Origin: Halictus rubicundus
Lineage: Eukaryota; Arthropoda; Insecta; Hymenoptera; Halictidae
Direction of reading: 5' to 3'
Assembly (NCBI RefSeq): GCF_050948215.1
Contig: NC_135164.1
Coordinates: 1,121,116-1,185,115, forward strand
Length of the DNA stretch: 64,000 nt
Part shown: piece after piece, positions 11,186-22,361 of the stretch
How the letters are laid out: every line of letters begins with the position of its first letter
Position numbering within the stretch: the stretch's first letter is position 1
Notes under the pieces: model-generated
Seen by the model: the letters and a program-made list of their open reading frames with translations, nothing else
The model's database searches: none
Told to the model about the DNA's origin: nothing
Position numbers and translations under genes: made by a program

Positions 11186-12830
11186 TTATTCCAGAGTCGA
11201 GAGGACTTCTAGGAATGTCTGGAATTTTTGGGTATTTGTGGTGCATGTTCTTAATTTGTTTGCAAGGGTTTGAGCGGTAGCAAGCATGAGATTAATGTCG
11301 CATAATTGAGATATCTCTCGTATGGAGTCTGCAAGTTGAAGGAATTGATGGGTATTTGTACCAGGATGTGAGTGAGCAAGATTGGGCAAAAGATTTTGTT
11401 TGTCTGCGTCAGGTTTTGTTTGATTTCGGTTAATCAGACTGGATTTTGCGGCTATGGGTGTAGGATATGTTGCTCCTAACCTGTGCTTGAGATGAATTAG
11501 GTTGAATCACCTGCAAACTGGGATTTTGGATATTTGATCGACTAGCCCGTAAAGGCTGATTTTCAGTCACTGGTAGTGATTTAGTGAAGACTGGAGTCCT
11601 GAGAGGTTTGGGAGCCCGTTTCTGCAGGTAAGCAGCCAGCGCAGGGCACTGCGAATAATTGGCAGTATGATCTCCTTTGCAGTTAGCACAAGTGGGTGGG
11701 ACATCGTAAGCCTTGTTACAATCCGCTGAGGAGTGTGAAGCAGCGCATTTGACACATCTCACCGGGAGATTGCAGTTTTTTGCGGAGTGACCAAAGGATT
11801 GGCATCTAAAACACTGGGTGTAAGCCCTTTTAGATAGGTACTTCTCCCAGTATATTCGGGTGTTGTATATGAAGCCAACCTTATTAATGGAGGCGATGGT
11901 GATTTCCGGAGAGAAAATGACTTTATATAGTGCATAGTGCGATTTGGTATTTTTGGGGGTAATTTCGGTGATAGAAGTGGTCACTAGACCAGTAGATTGT
12001 ATTTCCTCCTTCAGTTCTTCAAGGGGGATTTGAGGAAGTCCCTTGAGTACCATTATTGGGTTTTTATCGGTGTTCTGGCTGAACGTGAAAAACGGAATTT
12101 TAGCTTCCGCCAGAATATTTCGGAATTCTTGGTGCTTATCCTGGTTGAAAAGCTGTATTCTTATACGTCTGCCTAAGAATTTCGCTGAGTAGGCATCTTT
12201 TCCTACATCAGCGTTCATTCTTCGGTAGAATGCAGGGATGTTTAAATCGAAATTTGAGAGATATATAGGAGGTGGTCTGGGTTTATTATTACCAGTCCTA
12301 TTTATATTTTTGAGAGTCGGGCCCGAATTTTGGGTCTGCTCAATGGGGATTGGGGAAGTTCTTCCCTGGGATCTCTGGCCATATCCAGATGTACCAAGGG
12401 AAGGCCGATCAGGATTTAGTATCCCCTCGAAAGAAGATAGTACCTGGAACTTGTTAGCTAGGGGAATGTCAGATGAATGCATCTTGTCTGGATTGCTATT
12501 GGAGCCAAGCTCCAATCCAGAAGGAGATTTATCTTTATGATGTTTTTTGGATTTAGGTGATAGGACAATCTGAAAATTGTCCTCGTTTTCGGGTAGGATC
12601 ATTGGCTCCTGTGAGGCAGAATCCTTCGAGGATGGAATAGGATTTAAAGTAGGATGTCTGGTGAAATCCAATGCATTGTCAAAGAACAGTAGGTTGTCAG
12701 CGGTTAGCTGATGTACGATAGGTGGGTTTACGTCAGGGACGCTCTGAGACAGGGTCGTCAGTACTGGAGAGGTGGCGTTTAACGCCGGTAAAGAGGTGGA
12801 GAAATGCGATGAGCTACCTTGCTCAGCCAC
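11186..12830 (-). pseudogene. LINE ORF1 with zinc knuckles, frameshifted near its end
   Basis: Nucleic-acid-binding ORF1 protein of a Jockey-type LINE. The main frame is complement 11430-12830 (466 codons). Three CCHC-type knuckles lie near residues 345-395 (CFRCQSFGHSAKNC, CVKCAASHSSADC, CANCKGDH...C), preceded by the region usual for this ORF1 family. The likely C-terminus (HQFLQLADSIREISQ...) continues in another frame at complement 11186-11389, implying a frameshift near 11430. The stop lies just before the ORF2 start, the usual tight ORF1-ORF2 spacing. Confidence 0.85.
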
Positions 12831-13132
12831 CGGAGTTGAGCTTGTGGTCGGAAACAGTAACCGTTTATAAATGTTTTTAGTATTGCCTTTCTTGCTTTTG
12901 GCAAGGACAAGTCTTCTGTTTACTGGGGGAGCCAGTTTAACAGTGGGGGGGGGGGATTTCCCCCCTCCTGCAAGTGTACTACGTTTTGTATGTACTAAAT
13001 AGAGTTATGAACCGTGTTAAAAATTGATCAAACAAAAAATAATACTCTTATGCACTAAATACATATAGAAGAAATCTGTACCAGAAAAGCACGTGCATGA
13101 ATTTTTGTGCACTAGGTACGAATTATGTCTCA

Positions 13133-13160
13133 TCCGCTCACTAGCACAGTTCGCGACAGA
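13133..13160. repeat. Internal copy of the LINE 5'-terminal sequence
   Basis: These 28 bp (tccgctcactagcac...) recur with one mismatch at 14512-14539, next to the LINE 5' junction. The LINE 5' end is therefore present twice in direct orientation, about 1.38 kb apart. This suggests a duplicated 5'UTR or a tandem insertion. Confidence 0.75.
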
Positions 13161-13351
13161 AAGAAAATAATTTTTATATTATAAATAAATGATATGGGAA
13201 GTATGCTCCTGTGTTAATATTGTAGAGTAATATTATTACACAAGAGAAAACGCTTAGTATATATTACACACTAAGATAATTAAGTGTAATAGAATTATAT
13301 TAATTGTATCAATGATAAACAAGAGAATAATAAACAAAAGGATAATATTTA

Positions 13352-14140
13352 TTCTGTAATTAATTGAAAATGAAAAAGGAATTTCACTAGTTAGGCACGT
13401 GGTCGACACGTGAGGTTATGTTCCCACGTGTCCCGTGAATACTAGAGTATTGAAGATGAACAAAAATTAATTTATAGGATATTACACACTAGGATATTAT
13501 AATAATTATTACTATTAAGTAGAGAGAGTTTACTATACTTGCTATACAAGGAGCAAGTCGACCAGAAAGTCGGAGTATATCACGCAGCGATGCGTAATTT
13601 ACCAAAAGTGACGAGTGAAAAGAAAAAGTAAATTTACATAATAATATATTGAGATAATAATACGATATGAGATAAGGATAATAACTATACTATGATTATA
13701 ATTATAAAAGAAAGATTTCACATATATGGGCATGTGGCCCACGCTATGAGGTTATGTTCCCACGTGGTCCGTGGGAACTGGAATTTCAATTATATGAACA
13801 AAATAATTTATAGGATATTACTCACTAAGATATTATAATAATTATTACTATTAAATAGAGAGAATTAACTATACTTTGCTATACAAGGAGCAAGTCGACC
13901 AGAAAGTCGGAGTATATCACGCAGCGATGCGTAATTTACCAAAAGTGACGAGTGAAAAAAAAAAGTAAATTTACATAATAATATATTGAGATAATAATAC
14001 GATATGAAATAAGGGTAATAACTATACTATGATTATAATTATAAAAGGAAGATTTCACATATATGGGCATATGGCCCACGCTATGAGGTTATGTTCCCAC
14101 GTGGCCCGTGGGAACTGGAATTTCAATTATATGAACAAAA
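13352..14140. repeat. Tandem repeats of about 337 bp in the LINE 5' region
   Basis: The block gaggttatgttcccacgtg recurs at about 13412, 13748 and 14085, with spacing of 336-337 bp. Between them the units share gtcgaccagaaagtcggagt, cacgcagcgatgcgtaattt and ataataatacgatatga. The second and third units are closely similar; the first is more diverged. Tandem 5'UTR units often act as promoter repeats in LINEs, but that role is inferred here. Confidence 0.8.
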
Positions 14141-14543
14141 ATAATTATTTTTATGATATACTATGCACAGAACAAAGTAGAAAAAATTTTTACATCGCCG
14201 AGTCATGTTGAACAGGGTCTCTTAGATATTAAATTCCTGGAGTAAACTCGCAAAGGAGATTTTGCAACCTTTACGGGCACGTGGTCCGCTGTTCACGTTG
14301 TGGTTATAAGTTGATTATGCAGGATAAATGATGAGTAAAAACACAATAATATAATATTTAGCACTGGCTAAACTGAAAAGAACTAATTTGATATTAAAAA
14401 GAAAAATATAATCCGTATAAACGGAGATTTTTCCGCGATACGCGCGAGTATTCCGAGCCAAGATGGCGCGGGGACGGATTCACGAGCGCAAGAGAGCTGA
14501 GTGTAAAGGCGTCCGCTCACTAGCACGGTTCGCGACAGACTGA

Positions 14544-16036
14544 GCCACCGCGTTGTAAGGGGCACGGCGACGTCGTCAGGAGGAGGCTCGGGCGCGCCTC
14601 GGAGAGGCTCCCCAATTAAGAAGTGCCCCGGAGTGAGCGGAGAGAGGTCGTTCGGGTCGTCGGATAGCGGCGTCAGCGGGCGGGAGTTCAGACACGCTTC
14701 GACTCGACACAGGAGCGTGGTCATTTCTTCGAATGTGAGCGTGCTCTCCCCTATGAGCCGTCGTAGGTGAACCTTCATCGACTTCACCGCTGCCTCCCAG
14801 AAGCCTCCCATGTGCGGCGAATACGGAGGGATGAAGGACTACTCCGTCCCGTCGTTGGCGAGTGCTTCGGCCACCTCGGAGAAGAACTGCGACGACGCCG
14901 TGAACAGTTGGCGGAGCAGGGCGTCGGCTTCTTTGAAGGTGGTTCCGTTGTCGCTCAGCAGGTAAGAGCAGTGTCCTCGACGAGCTGTGAAACGGTGGAA
15001 CGCAGCTAGAAACGCCTCGGAGGTGAGGTCTGATGCCACATCTAAGTGAATGGCCTTGGTGGCCAGGCAGACGAAGACCACCAAGTAGCCCTTTTGACTC
15101 CTGTGTCCCCGACCCTTGGTGGTACGGAGTTGAACCGGGCCGGCGAAGTCGACTCCCGACCGTTGGAAGGGCCTAGCAGGTTGTACCCTCGCTGTTGGCA
15201 GCTGTCCCATCTGTTGCCGTCCGGTTGACCCTCTCAGCCGCGTGCACGTTACGCAGTCCCGTAGGATCTGCTTTACCTTTGGGCGACACCGCGGTATCCA
15301 GAAGGACCGGTGGATCCACGACAGCGTGGCGTTGAGGCCGCCGCGAAGGGTCTTTTCGTGGGCGTCCCGTATCACCAGCGTCGCCAAATGGGTGGCCCGG
15401 TCGATGATGACTGGGCAGCGTCGAGGCTCCGGCAGCGTGGAGTGTTGGAGGCGCCCCCCGACTCGCAGCAACCCGTCGTCGCCTAGGATCGGAAATAACG
15501 ATTTGAGAGGTGATGTCGCGGGGACTTCCTTACCTCGACTGAGGGCGGCGATCTCTGCCGTAAACGTTCGCGCTTGACCGACACGTGTGGCCATGTGGAG
15601 TGCCTCTCGCAGCTCCGCTGTGGTCAGGGGTCCGGATCTTCGGGGGTTAGCTCTCCGGCAATTGTGGCAGAAGCGCCGCAAGTAGCCTGACACACGGACC
15701 AGACGCGTCAAGGTGGAGAACCGCTCTAGAACCTGGCCGGGCGGACTTTCGGTCTCCTGTATGACCCCCACAGATACGTGCCGTTCCTCCCCGGTCGTGT
15801 TCTCCCCGGTGGTCTTCGTTAAGGATGACGGCCAATCCGCTCTAGGTCCCGACAGCCAGGAAGGACCGTCCCACCATAGACTAGACATCTGAAGGTCACC
15901 GCCGGAAATGCCTCTGGATAGCAGGTCTGCGGGGTTGTCCTGAGTGCCTATATGCCTCCACTTTACGCCCGGCAGGATATTCTGGATCTCCGCCACACGG
16001 TGCGCCACGAAGGGTTTCCACCTGGAGGGATGAGCC
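14544..16036 (-). pseudogene. BEL/Pao pol, RNase H to integrase (part 1)
   Basis: Minus-strand fragment of a BEL/Pao polyprotein. Starting at 16036 it has the end of RNase H (WKPFVAHRVAEIQ, DNPADLLSRG). Next comes the integrase zinc-binding region (HEKTLRGG, CVTCTRLRG) and the integrase core (GVDFAGPV, LLSDNGTTF and GGFWEAAVKS), with the three acidic catalytic residues recognisable. ACLNSRPL and LTPGHFLIG follow. A single in-frame stop lies at complement 14839-14841, shortly before MGGFWEAA. Reverse transcriptase and gag are missing: the fragment abuts the poly(A) end of an R1-type LINE at 16037. It continues at 8000-7696 across the nested Jockey LINE. Confidence 0.9.
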
Positions 16037-17170
16037 TTTTTTTCCGTGGGGAAAATGACGTTACGCATACCCCGACTCCTTGCGGGGAGTCGGGGTTATG
16101 TGGGACTACCCCTTGGGGAAAGATCCCCAAGGAGCTACCCACTAAAAAACCCACGCCCACCTAAGCTAAATGGGAGGTGCCTGGATCACGCGTGTACTCA
16201 ACAGGTCACCTCCCAGCTATCATCATACCCCGGGGGAGGTTTTAACCTCCCCCACTGCCTACGCTATAAGACCCCGGGCGGACGGGCCCGCCCGGTGTCC
16301 CCATCCCTGGAGCCTTCGGATTGAGCTTCCCGAGCCCCAGCTCGGTCCACCCACAGCTCCCGGAGTCTTCGTGCCCCGCTCGGGGCCGGTGTCCCAAAGG
16401 AACCGGCCCCAGCCGAGGCAAGAAGACGCCGCCACCGGGAGAAAGGGCCGTCAGAGGCGGGAACCAGCACAAAAAATTCAAGTTTTTCGACCTCTGGTTT
16501 CCGAGATATCTCAAAAAATATAGTTTTGACCCCCAACTTTGAGGGCTGTTTTCACCCCTTCAAAGTGGATGTCTGCCGATTAAAAAAATACACGTGTCAA
16601 ATATTTTTCAAAGAACTATAAGCTCCCATAAGTTTCATCAAAATCGGATTTTCGCATCTGAATATGTTCCCATGTAAGTTCCACAGGAGCGGTCCGAGGA
16701 CCGACACTTGTGGAACGCCGCGGTGCGTCTCCCTCGAGTATACAATGCTATACCGGCCGGTGTAAGCCACCTTCCTGTCGCGGAGGTAGTCTCCGACCAC
16801 CTCCCGGAGATAAGGGGGCATCGGGAAGTGGTCCAGCGCCCCCATTATCTCCGTCCAGGGCAGGGCGTTGAAAGCGTTAGATATGTCTAACGACACGGCT
16901 ATCAACACCCTGCCCCGAGCGACAGCCTGCTCCCGGAGGAGGCGCAGGCGCTCCAAGGCGTCTATAGTGGAGCGCCCCCTCCGGAATCCATCTGGCTGTC
17001 GCTCAGGTCGGGACCACCCCGCGACAGATGCTCAACGAGGCGGGCAGCAATAATTCTCTCGAACAGCTTCCCCGCCTCGTCGAGCAGACACACCGACCGG
17101 TAGGCAGAGGGAGACTCTGCGGGTTTCCCCTCCTTTTGTAGGAGAACCAGGCACGCTTCTTTCATTTCTT
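16037..17170 (-). mobile_element. R1-clade LINE fragment, 5'-truncated
   Basis: Non-LTR fragment on the minus strand. Reverse transcriptase pieces at 16962-17165 (AYRSVCLLDEAGKLFERIIAARL) and 16690-16956 (ERLRLLREQAVARG, SLDISNAFNALPW, GVPQVSVLGPLLWN) lie in different frames, so there is a frameshift near 16960. After PLLWN the coding homology stops at about 16690. A stretch of unrelated sequence (16480-16690) follows, then a GC-rich 3'UTR with strong stem-loops (16046-16160). The end is a 7-T run at 16038-16044, read as a short poly(A). A similar 3' module recurs at 61955-62100. Confidence 0.75.
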
Positions 17171-17397
17171 AATTAAAAAATATTAGAAATATCTTTGTTT
17201 TGCAAATTTCACCACTGGTTCAAGTGTGAAAAAATTTGAATAAACATGGCTGTATTTTACGTTTCTTCATCTTTCTCTTTGAAATTTCGTTTTGTAATTC
17301 GCGGAGCCGCAAAACTATTTATTGTACTATTCATTATTTTAGGTTCATAAAATTGCTGGATATTCTTTAGACATTCTGAAGTAAGGGTCGCTAGCGA
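17171..17397. other. Unassigned stretch
   Basis: AT-rich. A short minus-strand frame (around SLATLTSECLKNIQQF) could be a decayed element fragment but is not assignable. Confidence 0.3.
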
Positions 17398-18522
17398 AAA
17401 AATGTATGTATATGGAAAACTTCTGAATTCTTGTCCATAATTATAGATATATAGATATATATCTATATACAAAAATCAATAATGAATGTTAGCCGACGTG
17501 ACGGGCACGTCGTTCATTTGTTTCTGCGTCAGATGCCTATAGAGATGTCCTAGGCGTTTTTGAACAGAAGCATCTCGGCGCAACGCGTTTGTTTTTTTGT
17601 AACGATTCACTCTCAGTTCGAATCCGGCAGCACACGGGAGAACACGGATAAAATAAAGTATTTGCATTTTATTCACGAGTATACCTGCTTCCTAAAACCA
17701 ACAATAATGATCTAAAAATGGTTAGATGGAAGGTTCCCTGGCAGGAATGCGGTGACGTATCTATATCTTGTCCAATGAGATGAGGCAGTAGACGTAAACA
17801 TAGCCAGTCGAGTGGGACAGAGTTGAAGTTATTATCCTTCCAAGATAATTAGCAAAGGACGCACGCTGATACTTCACTGCCTCGTCTCGTTGGACAGAGT
17901 AGAGGTACCATGTGCGGCTGATTGGTTCAGACTGGAAGGGGCAGGCCTCGTTTCACACGCATTTTCGGCTGCAGTCCAAATATTGACTACAGCGGTCACA
18001 CATACTATGCAGCGGGTGACGTCGAAGCCAAAACAATGGGACCACGGACGCAGCTGAGGTGGGGATAGGCATACCTAACGGTGGGCTTCTCAAGAATGGT
18101 GACACTTTAAAAATGGCGAAATTAAAATTATTTGAAATGAACGCTGCACCGCGGTACATAGCCTAGCACGGTTGGCGCACGGTAGAAGCAGAGCCCGGGA
18201 GGCTGTTAGGCCTATGGCCTCCCGGGCACAGGGCCAACCGTGCGAGGCTGTGTATCGCGATGCAGCGTTCACTTGAAATAACTTCAATTTCGTCAATTTT
18301 AAAGTTTCCGCTTTTTTAAAAACAGGTCCTTAAAGGAGACACTTGGGGCTATAACCTCAATTTTTTTCAAATTTTTACAAAGGTATCTGCTACGAAAACA
18401 TAGCATTTGTTTAAAATAATTGTCAAATAAATGGTGAAAAAAACATTTTTTCCAAATGACAACATTTTCGGTAAACACTTCTATGTTTTCGCTATAAGCT
18501 TCCAAAAACTCATTTTCATCGG
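17398..18522. repeat. Interspersed repeat family A, copy 2
   Basis: Second copy of the 3365-3830 repeat. It is interrupted at 17444-17700 by about 255 bp of other sequence and at 18138-18271 by a hairpin MITE. To the right (18280-18522) it becomes AT-rich without features. Confidence 0.7.
18138..18271. mobile_element. Hairpin MITE of 134 bp
   Basis: A near-perfect palindrome. It begins TGAACGCTGCA and ends TGCAGCGTTCA, and inner blocks pair as well (agcacggttgg with ccaaccgtgc; cccgggaggc with gcctcccggg) around a loop near 18207. TTGAAA occurs on each side (18132-18137 and 18273-18278). It was inserted within repeat family A. It has no coding capacity, and the superfamily is unknown. Confidence 0.8.
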
Positions 18523-19045
18523 TGTTCGGGCTCAACTGTCAGCCCAGCCCGACAACGAAACGGGAGCAACGACCGCGTGACCGTAAGGACCGCCACGGTC
18601 CCCAAACAAGCGAGCGCGCACGCCAACGGTCGCCCGCACCGGGCGAATTCGAACGAAGGTCGCGCCTCGCGAAGACGGTTGCCGCCGAACCGTTCGGCAA
18701 CGCTACCCCGCGACACCCTTCCCCCACCGGGAAGGCCCGGGTGATATACACCCCGCGCACCGACGCGCGGGTTGAATTCGAGCTGTAATTCTCACGAGAA
18801 CCGAAGCGCGCCTAAGTACCTGTACGGACACAACTCTCGAACGGTCAAGAATCGCGATCCCTCGACGCGATTCACACCGCGGCCGAACGCACGCCCAGTG
18901 CGCCAGTACCCTCGCGCCTCTGCGAACTGTACATCTGCTGTATATAGTTGAAAATACATTGTTTGTGCTGTGTCCCGTATCGGACTGTTTCTTTCGTGCA
19001 CGTTCCACCGTTACACCGGCAATTCCCGTCCCGAACGACGGAACA
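18523..19045. mobile_element. Solo LTR, family B copy 2
   Basis: A 523-bp unit from TGTTCGGGCTCAAC to CGAACGACGGAACA. Its first 250 bp are almost the same as 6216-6465, and it is more diverged from the other copy in the middle. TCGG flanks it at 18519-18522 and 19047-19050. As in copy 1, one unmatched base lies between the GGAACA end and the duplicated tetranucleotide. Confidence 0.85.
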
Positions 19046-19479
19046 GTCGGTGTGACAGTTCTAGTCTTATAATATAATGAAAAAAGGGTGACACGTATTT
19101 TTACGCGTCTGTAAAACCAACAATTTTTAAAACATCAAAAAATCCATTGAGATTCGATTGATAGGTCATCATCATCGGTGAAGTAGTTTTTAAAATAATA
19201 CAACATTTATAATGTTTTTCTTCCTTAGTTGGAAAAGATGATGTTTTCACTATTTATTTTGAAATTACTTCAAACAAATGTTAGAAATTCAGGGTTTTCG
19301 GTCGCACGGGTCTTCAACCGTCCTGCAATTTCTGGGAAATTGTTTTATGAGGGTTGACCAAGGACTCGGCCAGATGCGAGCCTTTTTCTGGCCTCTATAA
19401 TATAATCATATAAACGTTGATGGTGAACGCGTAGAAATATGCCCTACTAAACTGTCCTTGAGATGGTGAAAAACTAACC

Positions 19480-20156
19480 GATGATTTCGCTGCGAATTAT
19501 GTGGCGCCCTTCATAGGCAAAACGGCAAATCTGGCGGCCAAATGTTTTATTGCTGGCCGCATGCCGGCAGCAATCTACAGTCAATTAAAAAGGTCTCCGT
19601 ACAACCTTTAAAAAATATAACCTTTGCTTGCGATTGGTCTAGCCGGGGAAATTCCACCCCCATCCATGTCCTTGTGGAGGAGAGGTTACTGGTAGTGTAT
19701 TTAAGGGCCGCGAAGCGAGATTTTAGCACCATTTTTGGCCAAAACAGTTTTCTTTCTTGTATTTTGCATCTTGCGCGGTATTCTCACAATGGAGTCGGAC
19801 CTGATTCAGTTGGCAAGTATTGCCAATAAATTGAATGTAGTTACAGTGGCGTTAGACGACGTGGACAAATTGATCGACCTATACGAAGAAGAGGAACAGC
19901 AAGAGCAACAGCGAGCAAGACGCCGAAGAAGACGCTACAGCGTCCACCCACTCTGGCGAACGCGAGACACGGAAAGAGAGCTAGTTTTATTCCATCAAAT
20001 GTTGGAGGACAACGAGGAGAAGTTCTATGGATACTTCCGCATGTCCAGGGCCTGCTTCGCCTCCTTACTGGAAAAAATCGAGGAAGACATAACGAGAATA
20101 GCTACTCCATGGAAGACACCGATTGCACCAAAGGATCGATTGGCAGTTTGCTTACG
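19480..20156 (+). pseudogene. PIF/Harbinger element 2: 5' region and first exon only
   Basis: The 5' region (19480-19788) matches the flank of Harbinger element 1. The exon runs from ATG at 19789 (MESDLIQLAS) to 20156, where LAVCLR meets a GTGAGT donor at the same codon position and phase as in element 1. It contains an acidic/Arg-rich linker, YSVHPLW and EEKFYGYFRM. The second exon with the catalytic residues is absent downstream, so this copy is truncated. The two exons differ at many residues, so they are separate old copies. Confidence 0.85.
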
Positions 20157-21640
20157 GTGAGTGTACAATGGGGTGGCTCTTATTTCACCGTAAAATGATA
20201 CCGCTCCGTTAATCTATCTTAATCTACCTTAATATACCTACCTAATATATGTACCTAATATATCTACCTTATCTACCTGAAGGAACAGGGCTATATAAGG
20301 CGGGTGCCTTAGAATAAGTGTTCAAATCAGGTGTACGTGACTGATTGTGAGTCGTTTATTTATAAATAGAGTGATGTCGCGAGAGCGTCCGGGGTGGTTC
20401 AACTAAAACCGGCGATTCACTTCGACTCGCGGTTGAACTGTTATTGCGACTTAGCAACGACCGGACTTAGACTCTAAGTGACTCGGCGGATAAGCGGCTG
20501 TGTCTAGACTTCGTGACTGATCTTCTCGCGTCGGTAGTCTCTGCCTTATATTCTCAAAAATGCTTGTCGGCTGATTGGTGGAAGTCCTTGCGGGGAACTT
20601 CCACCAATCCGTGCATTTTGCATAACACGCCCACGTTCCACGCCTCTCGTGCGTGAGAAGGGTGAGCGTGTCGTTCTGTTAAAAATCTAATTTTGGTGAT
20701 GCAGCGGGGTGTCTTCCGGGCCCGTGCTAAGTGCGGTACGTGATTGCTGGCTTACGTCAATGGGCCCAGCTTTCCCGAATGATAGAAACCAGGCACGCGT
20801 CGCTGGGACACTCTAGGCTGGAGACCCTTAGACTACCCAAAATTTATGGCGTCCACTTGCGCTATTGAGTTCGTCGCTAGGAACTACAAGGACACATCTG
20901 TCCGCTAAGTGGCCAAAAACGTTAAAGACGTTTTCTCACAAATAGCGTCTTATGCTGTGCAAACCATAAATCTTTCTTGGCGCTGGTGCGCTGAAGATTT
21001 CTCTTCCGGCGCCCAGCTAGCCGCTACATACCTTAAATTAGGAATCCTCTCGCTCCATCTGTATATCATGCACTATTATAAAAAACTTCTGCCTAACATC
21101 CAACTGTTTTCTCATGTCGAACGAATACACCTGTAGCAGCTAAACAGCGGCGGGAAAAAAGCCAGCGTTTTTTCCTCAGCAGCGGGCAAGAAGGAGAACA
21201 CACCGCGTCTTTCTCCTTGTCACCGGGTCAGCTGCTAGCCCAAAACATAAACGCAATGCGAATAAAAGTCGACAGGTTATCGAACCCAAGCCGCGTAGAC
21301 AAAGGTCCCACGTCTCTCCCCGCTACACCGCAAGCGAAAATATAACACCACGCAACTGTTAACGCGACACAGATTACCGAGCATTCGCAAGATTATCGGG
21401 ACATTCACGCGATCTATTGTAAAGGCTTATACCTCCGTTTCACACGTTTTATAGTTGGACAAATAAAGTGTAATTGTATTTTATACTGTCTCCGATCATT
21501 TCCACACACCGTTGCGGCGATGCTCTTGAAAAATTGATCGTGTTCGTCCTTATCGGCGTCGGCGGCGGCGGTGGCGACGGGTCTCGAGGCGGTCATAATC
21601 AAAGGCCACCCGAAGTACCGAATTGGAATTGGAATAGATT
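20157..21640. other. Unassigned stretch with small repeats
   Basis: No gene recognised. Visible items are a minisatellite of acctaatatat-like units (20211-20280), a TATA-like gctatataagg near 20290, a stem-loop at 20573-20606 (attggtggaagt pairing with acttccaccaat), and a GGC-rich run near 21557-21575. It may contain old LTR sequence, but no boundaries could be set. Confidence 0.35.
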
Positions 21641-21740
21641 AAAGTGGGTTGTTTAAACTATTTTTCTGTTTTTTTCCTTTTTTTTCTTCTGTATTGTACC
21701 TACCTCCTAGCATAATGGAAGGTAGTGAAGAGAGGCAGGA
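21641..21740 (+). mobile_element. 5' end of LINE 2, split off by the BEL/Pao element
   Basis: This directly continues at 28405 once the BEL/Pao element and one CAGGA duplication are removed. It gives the leader just upstream of LINE 2 ORF1. The left limit is not defined. Confidence 0.6.
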
Positions 21741-22254
21741 TGTCCGAAAACTGGCGCGCGCGAACAACACGCGGCGCGCAGGACTCGCGCGACCACACCA
21801 ATCACGCGACGCACATCGCCGGGCACCAGCCACTCAGCGACACTCGGAAATTGCGCGACACGCGAACACTCGCATGATTGGTCGTGGCCCGCTCGCGAAC
21901 GTTCGGGAAAGATCGCGAACGCTCACCCGGAAGCGACAACACGCGACGAAACATCTAGAAACATCGCGGGTATAAAAGAGGGAGAGAGCGACCGCGACCC
22001 TCTCCCCTTTTCTATCGCGCACGTGCAAGTATCAGCTGATTTCGTTACTTCATTCTTTATTCGTTCTTCTTACATCTTTATTGCGACAAACTCTTGTATC
22101 TTTCGGAGGACAAATACAGTTATTTATTGTAAATCTGGCAATCACATTCTTTCCAACTCCTGCAATCACTCCCGTTATCATTCACTCCATCTCATTTCAT
22201 ACTTCCATTCAAACTCCCACACTCTCGGCAAAATCAAGTCGAGAGCATCGCACA
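21741..22254 (+). repeat. 5' LTR of BEL/Pao element
   Basis: Begins TGTCCGAAAAC and ends GAGCATCGCACA. It contains a TATA box (gggtataaaagaggg, near 21970), which marks the likely promoter for the genomic RNA. Confidence 0.95.
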
Positions 22255-22258
22255 TTTC

Positions 22259-22275
22259 TGGTCCTTCGAGCCGGA
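22259..22275 (+). other. Primer-binding site complementary to tRNA-Tyr
   Basis: tggtccttcgagccgga, four bases after the 5' LTR. It is the exact complement of the 3' end of insect tRNA-Tyr including CCA (from my memory of that tRNA). It primes minus-strand DNA synthesis. Confidence 0.8.
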
Positions 22276-22361
22276 TTTACAAATAAATCTCCGCGAAGTT
22301 CAGTGGTGAAACACCTTCCGACAAGTGAGAACTCCATACATCGACTCAGTCTCGAAGCAAA

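Larger units (their letters stand above)
8021..14543 (-). mobile_element. Jockey-type LINE, about 6.5 kb, nested in BEL/Pao pol
   Basis: Non-LTR retrotransposon on the minus strand. Its 3' end is a 15-T run on the plus strand (8021-8035), that is, a poly(A) tail. It is bounded by a 20-bp target-site duplication typical of target-primed insertion. In order on the minus strand it has an unusually long 5' region (12831-14543) with tandem repeats, ORF1 with CCHC knuckles, ORF2 with endonuclease and reverse transcriptase, and a 3'UTR of about 420 bp (8036-8460). Few inactivating changes are seen, so it is younger than its BEL/Pao host. Confidence 0.9.
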
